A DNA stretch of 64,000 nucleotides from Artocarpus heterophyllus (Eukaryota; Streptophyta; Magnoliopsida; Rosales; Moraceae). Positions 58,515 to 64,000 of this stretch are shown here, piece by piece. The position numbers were made by a program, and so were the translations under genes. Location: contig CM046348.1 of NCBI GenBank assembly GCA_025403435.1, positions 31,526,147 to 31,590,146 on the forward strand. Direction: 5' to 3'. Numbering within the stretch: position 1 is the stretch's first letter; every line of letters begins with the position of its first letter. The notes under the pieces were generated by a model. It saw only the letters and a program-made list of their open reading frames with translations. It ran no database searches and was not told where the DNA came from.

Positions 58515-60374
58515 TGTAACACCCGTCTATTTTTATGTAATGAATCATGTTAAGTTAGTAACGACGTTAATGATATTTTATTAATAATTTATGTTATATG
58601 TAATAATATATGATGTTAATGTTACTAACTTTTTATGTCAAGTTTTATGACAGGTGACGACCACATGGAATCGTTGTGCTCAAGTGTTCATGATTATTTT
58701 AATGTATGTTTAATTATGATGTAATGATGTATGAATGTTTTAATGTATGACATTTATGGATAGTTCGGCAGGCCAAACTTGGTGGAACCGGCAGGCCGAA
58801 GGGGAAAATCGACAGGCCGAACACAACTGATGAGCAATCAGTAGAAATCTCTCCAAATTTATGGCTGAGTTAATTACGTTAATTGGGTGATTTATTGTGA
58901 TTAATTGGCATAATAATGGAATAATTTTGTCAGTTCAGGAAATTAAAAGGTTGACTTCGCATTGATTTGTCTGATTTTAAAAGGTTTCCTATTTTAAGAG
59001 GGCAAAACATGGAAAGTGATGAGTGATTGTTTGACTTCCCTCTTTTCTCTCCTTCCTTCACGCCAATGAGCCATCAACGAGTCAGAAAATTCTGACTTAA
59101 TGGAGAGTATTGAATGTCCATCGGTTATGCTCATTATGTTAAAATTTTTAACGTTATTTTCCATTTTTCTCTCTCAACTTCTCCCTCTTCTCTCTCCCAG
59201 TTCTGAGACATTTTCTCATCTCCTCTCTTCCTCTTCTCTTCTCCATGCACTCCATTTCTTCTCTCTCAAAAATTCTCTGCAAGAAAATTTAAAGAAAAAC
59301 GTCATATTTTGTTGGTTGAATTCAAGAATTTTGAGAAGAAATTTCAAGGTAAGAACTCAATTTTTCCGTTAATTCTGAAAAGAATTCTTCTCCTCCAATC
59401 TTTTGCAATATCTTTCTATAGGTATTGTATTTTTGCCTTGAGTTTTTAATATGATGTTCATGTATGTATTGTGTGATGTTTTTCCAAGTTTCATGTTATT
59501 TTGATGTTTTTATGAAAAATATGAATTTTCTATCTTCTAACCCCTCGCAGTAAAATATTACTGTTTAACTTGGATGCATGAAAATGTAATGTTTATTCAA
59601 GAGGTAAATGAATGATGTTTTTCATGAAGGTTGTCAAGAATGTGCATGTATGATGTATGATGAATGTATTTTATATTATGAAATTTTTATGAAATTACAT
59701 TAAGAAAACTGTTTTAACAATGTTATTTCTGGATTTTTGTTTATGAAATGTTATATATGTTAAATGATTTTATGATAATGAAATAATTTTATGCATAATA
59801 ATAAGATGTTTATATGAATTTTTAAATTAAAATATATGTATTTTAATTGTTTGAAAATGTTTTTTTTTAAGATATTCATGTTTAAAAATGTATGGTTGGT
59901 TTTTACATGCTTAAGGTAATTTTTATGATTTAAGGAAAAATATGATAACATGTTTATGTGATGACAACTTTTATTATGGCTATGAATTATGTTTGTAATA
60001 GGTGATGAATGTATACATAAATGTTATATGAATAAATGTTATATGAATGAATGTTATATGAATGGATGATTTACACTATGATGATAAGTCTTGATTTTTA
60101 TTGTATTTTAAATGGAATAATGGCATGAACACATAAAGGAACGAGCACTTCGAGACCGTGGCATCGTCACCAAATCCTGTTAAGGTTAAGTAAGCATTAG
60201 CTTTAAGGTAAGTACATTCTCACCTGCAACATGACACCTTTTTTTTCAAGGTTTGATGATATGTTCATAATGGTATTCACGATGATTTTATGGTTATTTT
60301 CCTTAAAGGATTTCTTATGAAAAATTTTCATGATTTAAAGTTATGCATGTATGATGATGATATGTTTTATAACA

Positions 60375-60409
<35 letters not shown>

Positions 60410-61520
60410 TCACCTAATAAGTGTTGCACACCAATGTTATGAAATGAAATGTTATGATGTCATGTTTGGTTTAGGATTAGCTACCCTTCTCCTCTCATGA
60501 CGGTGCACCTACAATGATGTTCATGGTGCAACACTTGGGCCCTTAAGATAAAATGGAATAAATGATCAATGCAATGAAAGATATGTTTCTATGAAATTAT
60601 GCTTAAGGTACTTTTATGATATGAGGACAATGATGATGATGATGTTTATATAATGTTTTTAAATTGTGAGAATTATAAGTACTTGCTAAGCATTAGCTTA
60701 ATCATGTTTTATGTCATGTTGTAGATAAGGGTAAGAAAATCATGGATTAGGCAGAGGATATGGGAAGACGTGTGAGCACTAAGCACGATGAATTATAACC
60801 GGAAGCACGCCAAGAAGAACGTTCTTATATTTTAATCAAGTTTCATATTTTGAACACAAATTTTTTTATGATAAATATTTAAAGGATTCTTGAATAATGT
60901 TTTATATTTTATTTCATTATTTTAAGTATTATGAACTTTCGCATTTTTATGAAAGGATGGTTTTGTTTTTAAAATTTAGTTTTCCCAAGGATTTTTTTTG
61001 GCTCGGTCGGCCTGCCGATGTCCAGAAGTTCAGCTTGCCGATCACGTTTTCGGTCTACCGGCCAATGATGAGTTTTTAAGCCAGATTTACAGAGCCTCTG
61101 CCGGCCTGCTGGTTGAAAAGTTCCAGCCTGCCGATCATGTTCGGCCTGCCGAAGTCACCAGTTCGGCTTGTCGAACTGTGAGAGTGAGTAAACTTTAAAT
61201 AATGTGATGATTAATGAGATATGATGTGATGTTTTTATAAGTCCTGATTTTAAAACTTGGTATACTTATATTATTAAAATAAGTTCATGATTAATTTAAA
61301 GTATAATTGAATAAATTATGACATGGAGTGAGTTTAGCAATGTAATTTAACAATATTAAGTAAAAAAAAAAAATGTATGGATCCTGGTTAAATGTGTTTA
61401 AATACTTTTACAATTAAAAGTATCGTTTAAGTTTTGTATTCATATATATGTTTTGAGTTAAATAAGTATGAATGTAAGAATGTGACGACATCTGTGACGT
61501 CTATAAGGGGGACATTATAA
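58515..61520 (+). mobile_element. Solo LTR of a Tekay-type retrotransposon (about 3.0 kb)
   Basis: It starts TGTAACACCCGTC and ends GGACATTATAA, flanked by perfect ATTTT duplications (58510-58514 and 61521-61525). Removing it joins two parts of the Tat LTR without loss. It has a pyrimidine-rich leader (59040-59270) followed by a splice-donor match CAAG|GTAAGA (59349), an (AT)n tract (60383-60406) and two clusters of near-palindromic motifs (58763-58822 and 61006-61176) in opposite orientation. No internal gag-pol region is present, so LTR-LTR recombination has probably removed it. Confidence 0.85.
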
Positions 61521-62057
61521 ATTTTCTCTACTTTTCTACCAGATTTCAAATCTAGGGATAGAAAATTAAAACCAAATAAACTATTTTACAAACATATTAT
61601 TTACAATAATATTAATTTTTTTTTTATATTTAAACGCACAAAAATATTTACAAACTTTTAAAATTCTAACCTCTATCAGTTTGACACAAATATGCTTTTC
61701 AAGACTTGAAAATATTTTTAAAAATTACTACAAATATTATAGAACATATTTATAAACTTAAAATATACTATAAAATATATTAAGACTCAAAACAAAATTA
61801 CCACATTTTATTTTTATGGTTTAAATTTTTATGAACTAAACACATATTTAACACACCGAAATGACTCTACAAATTGCCAAAAATATTATTAAACATAAAA
61901 ACATACTACAAACATATTTTGAAATACATTTACACACTAAGTTACAAAAATACTAATTAACAGAAAAAATGTTATTAATTAAAGGATTTAACAAGAAACG
62001 TTAATACAAAATAATGATATTTAACCTTAAAAAATGTGTATTTTTATAGCCTTATCA
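61521..62057 (-). repeat. LTR of Tat-type element 2, outer (U3) part
   Basis: It aligns with about 15125-15654 of the element 1 LTR and ends at the equivalent outer border (minus strand start TGATAAGGC). Beyond it lies integrase-coding sequence of another element. Confidence 0.75.
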
Positions 62058-63180
62058 CTTAGCATTGGCACCAAATCTACACACGATGTTGTTCTAGATG
62101 AAGGCTGTACACTTGGCTTTGATCATCCTAGTAAATGGCTCCACTTTTGTCCACTTCGTGTAGTAATTCGCAACTGCCATGGCATATTTATATTCTCAGG
62201 TGTAATGTGCAAAGGTCCAATGATATCAATGCCCCATTTACCAAAAGGCCCAAGGCTAATAACCAAGGTAAGAGGCTCAGCAAGTGACCTAGGGATTGTA
62301 GTGTACCTTTGAGATTTTTTGCATTTTTGTACATACTCTATTGCCTCCTCCTTCAATGTCGGCCAGCAGTACCCTTGTCCTAGAACTTTATGCGCCAAGG
62401 ACTTTCTCCAGCATGATCTTTGCAGACTCCCTAACGAATCTCTTTCAACATAATGTGGGCCTCTTCTTTATCTAAGCAATATTCCATTTTTTCAAAAAGT
62501 TATAAATTGGTGTAATCGAACTATCAGGTGCAACAATGGGAAGCACGTAGTCCAGCTCTTGATTTTGAATCGTCGATTGTTCTAATAGCTTAAGTGGTAT
62601 AACCTTTAGCAGCTCGAAGACTTTAGCTATGGCAAGCCTTACTAGTGTGTCTGCATTGCTATTATCTGCTTAGGGTATTCTGATGAACTCATGGCATTCA
62701 AACTTCTTCAATTCGTCATTTACCTTATTCAAGTATGTAGCCATTCATTCTCTCCGTTTATTTGGCTCATAACAACTTACGAATCATTATAAATAGTGAC
62801 CGAGCTTACCCCTATATGTGTAGCAAGTCTTAATCCTATAAGGATGGCCTCGTACTTAGCTTCATTATTGGATGCCCCAAATTTGAATCTGATTGCTGAG
62901 GTGATCTTATATTCCTTAGGGCTTACAACTATGACACTTGTGGCAAAATCATGTTCATTGGATGATCCATCAACGGATAACTTGGTAGTGCCATTTTTTT
63001 AGGATTTTTAATCATTTTTGTACTTACTAAGATGATAGTCAATTTGCTTGTCCCTATACGTACAAGTTTGTTATTGCTTGCTTGTAATGTTTGTTTGATA
63101 TAGTCTTTTTGTACTGTCATTGATGTCATAGACAAGTCAAATTTTGCATTCTTTTTCAAGTTGAATGTATAACATTGAAT
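62058..63180 (-). pseudogene. Tat-type gypsy RNase H and integrase fragment
   Basis: On the minus strand, RNase H (about 62990-62780) shows LSVDGSSNEHDFATS, FGASNNEAKYEAILIGL and an active-site-like YNDS, and is then broken by stops. Integrase follows (62398-62123) with GQGYCWPTLKEEAIEYV, a zinc-finger remnant CKKSQRY with the second Cys changed, and FGKWGIDIIGPL. The split RNase H with a second Tat-style domain is usual for this lineage. The Tat element 2 LTR interrupts integrase at 62057/62058. Confidence 0.82.
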
Positions 63181-63239
63181 GCCCTAGGTTTTAGACTATG
63201 AATTCCCCGAACATAGAATGATGATAGTCCACTAATCAT

Positions 63240-64000
63240 TTCCACCGAATGAAATAGATCTAGATCCAAAATAAATGATGAAATCACTGCGGCAAAGCCA
63301 ACGGAGGACCTAGAGGAAATAGCAGTGGATAATTATGACCCGGGCAAAATTTTGAAGATAGGAATCGAGCTCAACACCAGACACCGTGCGGATTTGATGA
63401 AATTTCTGAAAGATAATCTTGATGTGTTTGCTTGGACACATGATGATATGAAGGGTATCTTTCTATAGATTATCTACCACTGACTTAATATGGACCCTGT
63501 ATATCCACCGAAGAGATAGAAAAGGAGGTCGCTGAATGGAGAAAGGCATCAAGCCTTGCATGAGGAAGCGGACAAATTAATCAAGAATAAAACCATCAAA
63601 GAAGCCTATTACCCAACTTGGGTAGAAAATCTGGTCCTTGTAAGAAAGCCAAATGGCAAGTGGCGTATGTGTATGGACTTCATCAACCTAATGTCCTCAA
63701 GATAACTTTCCTCTAACGAGGATAGATCAGTTGGCAGATGCGACTGCAGGCTATGAATTGTGAGTTTTATGGATGCATACTCTAGATGAGATCAGATCTC
63801 CATGCATGGCCCTGACGAGGAGTACATGACATTCATTACTGACAGAGGTTTGTATTATTACGTGAAGGTGCCCTTTGGTCTCAAGAATACAAGAGCGAAG
63901 CTGGTGAACAAGATGTTTCGAAATTAGATAGGAAGAAACATGGAAGTTTATGTGGATGATATGTTGGTAAAAATTCAAAATGCCTAAGACATAATGCTGA
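63240..64000 (+). pseudogene. Tat-type gypsy reverse transcriptase fragment, opposite orientation
   Basis: Blocks on the plus strand: FLKDNLDVFAWTHDDMKGI (about 63405), VDPVYPPKR, EEADKLIKNKTIKEAYYPTW (about 63565), VLVRKPNGKWRMCMDF (about 63640), SFMDAYS (about 63764), EEYMTFITDRGLYYY and VPFGLKN (about 63870), all typical of the Tat reverse transcriptase N-terminal half. Stops and small shifts interrupt it, and it runs off the window end. It points away from the RNase H-integrase fragment, so the two are head to head. Confidence 0.85.

Noticed and set aside
59100..59372. Plus-strand open frame of 90 codons rich in Leu/Ser
   Set aside because: It falls in the pyrimidine-rich leader part of the solo LTR and ends at the splice-donor-like site; composition explains the open frame.

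Overview
This is nuclear DNA of a flowering plant, most likely a eudicot. It is AT-rich and gene-poor. It holds two recognisable host genes (a spliceosomal DEAH-box helicase and a VQ-motif regulator) among nested and decayed transposable elements of plant type: Ty1/copia, chromodomain Ty3/gypsy of Tekay type, Ty3/gypsy of Tat type, CACTA, hAT-like elements, MITE-like elements and a LINE trace. I cannot name the species.

Layout. 1-4 kb: AT-rich spacer with a hAT-like non-autonomous element and two weak small-protein candidates. 4.35-8.72 kb (minus): a two-exon gene for a PRP22/DEAH5-type helicase, with a GA-rich leader and promoter up to about 9.5 kb. 10.56-33.60 kb: a three-level nest. A minus-strand copia element has its reverse transcriptase split by a minus-strand Tat-type element (13.50-29.80 kb), and that element is split by a nearly intact plus-strand Tekay element (17,901-28,418) with almost identical LTRs and an ATCAT target duplication. 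34.0-36.2 kb: a very large degenerate inverted repeat. 37.3-40.3 kb: a hAT-like element and spacer. 40.3-41.0 kb (minus): the VQ gene with a TATA box. 41.6-49.9 kb: MITE-like sequences, a 528-bp foldback CACTA element and the remains of what may be a larger CACTA element. 49.9-62.1 kb: an old minus-strand Tekay fragment joined to a second Tat-type element, whose LTR carries a 3.0-kb solo LTR with an ATTTT target duplication. 62.1-64.0 kb: Tat polymerase fragments arranged head to head.

The two host genes show no sign of working together: one acts in spliceosome disassembly, the other probably in WRKY/MAP-kinase defence or growth regulation. All other coding sequence is transposon-derived and broken. 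The observations most worth following are the roughly 1-kb-armed inverted repeat, a near-palindromic motif cluster (TCGGCCTGCCGA type) shared by LTRs of both copia and gypsy elements, the very young Tekay element silenced by two C-to-T stops, and a possible leader intron in that element. Boundaries and alignments were read by eye, so divergence values and element edges are approximate.
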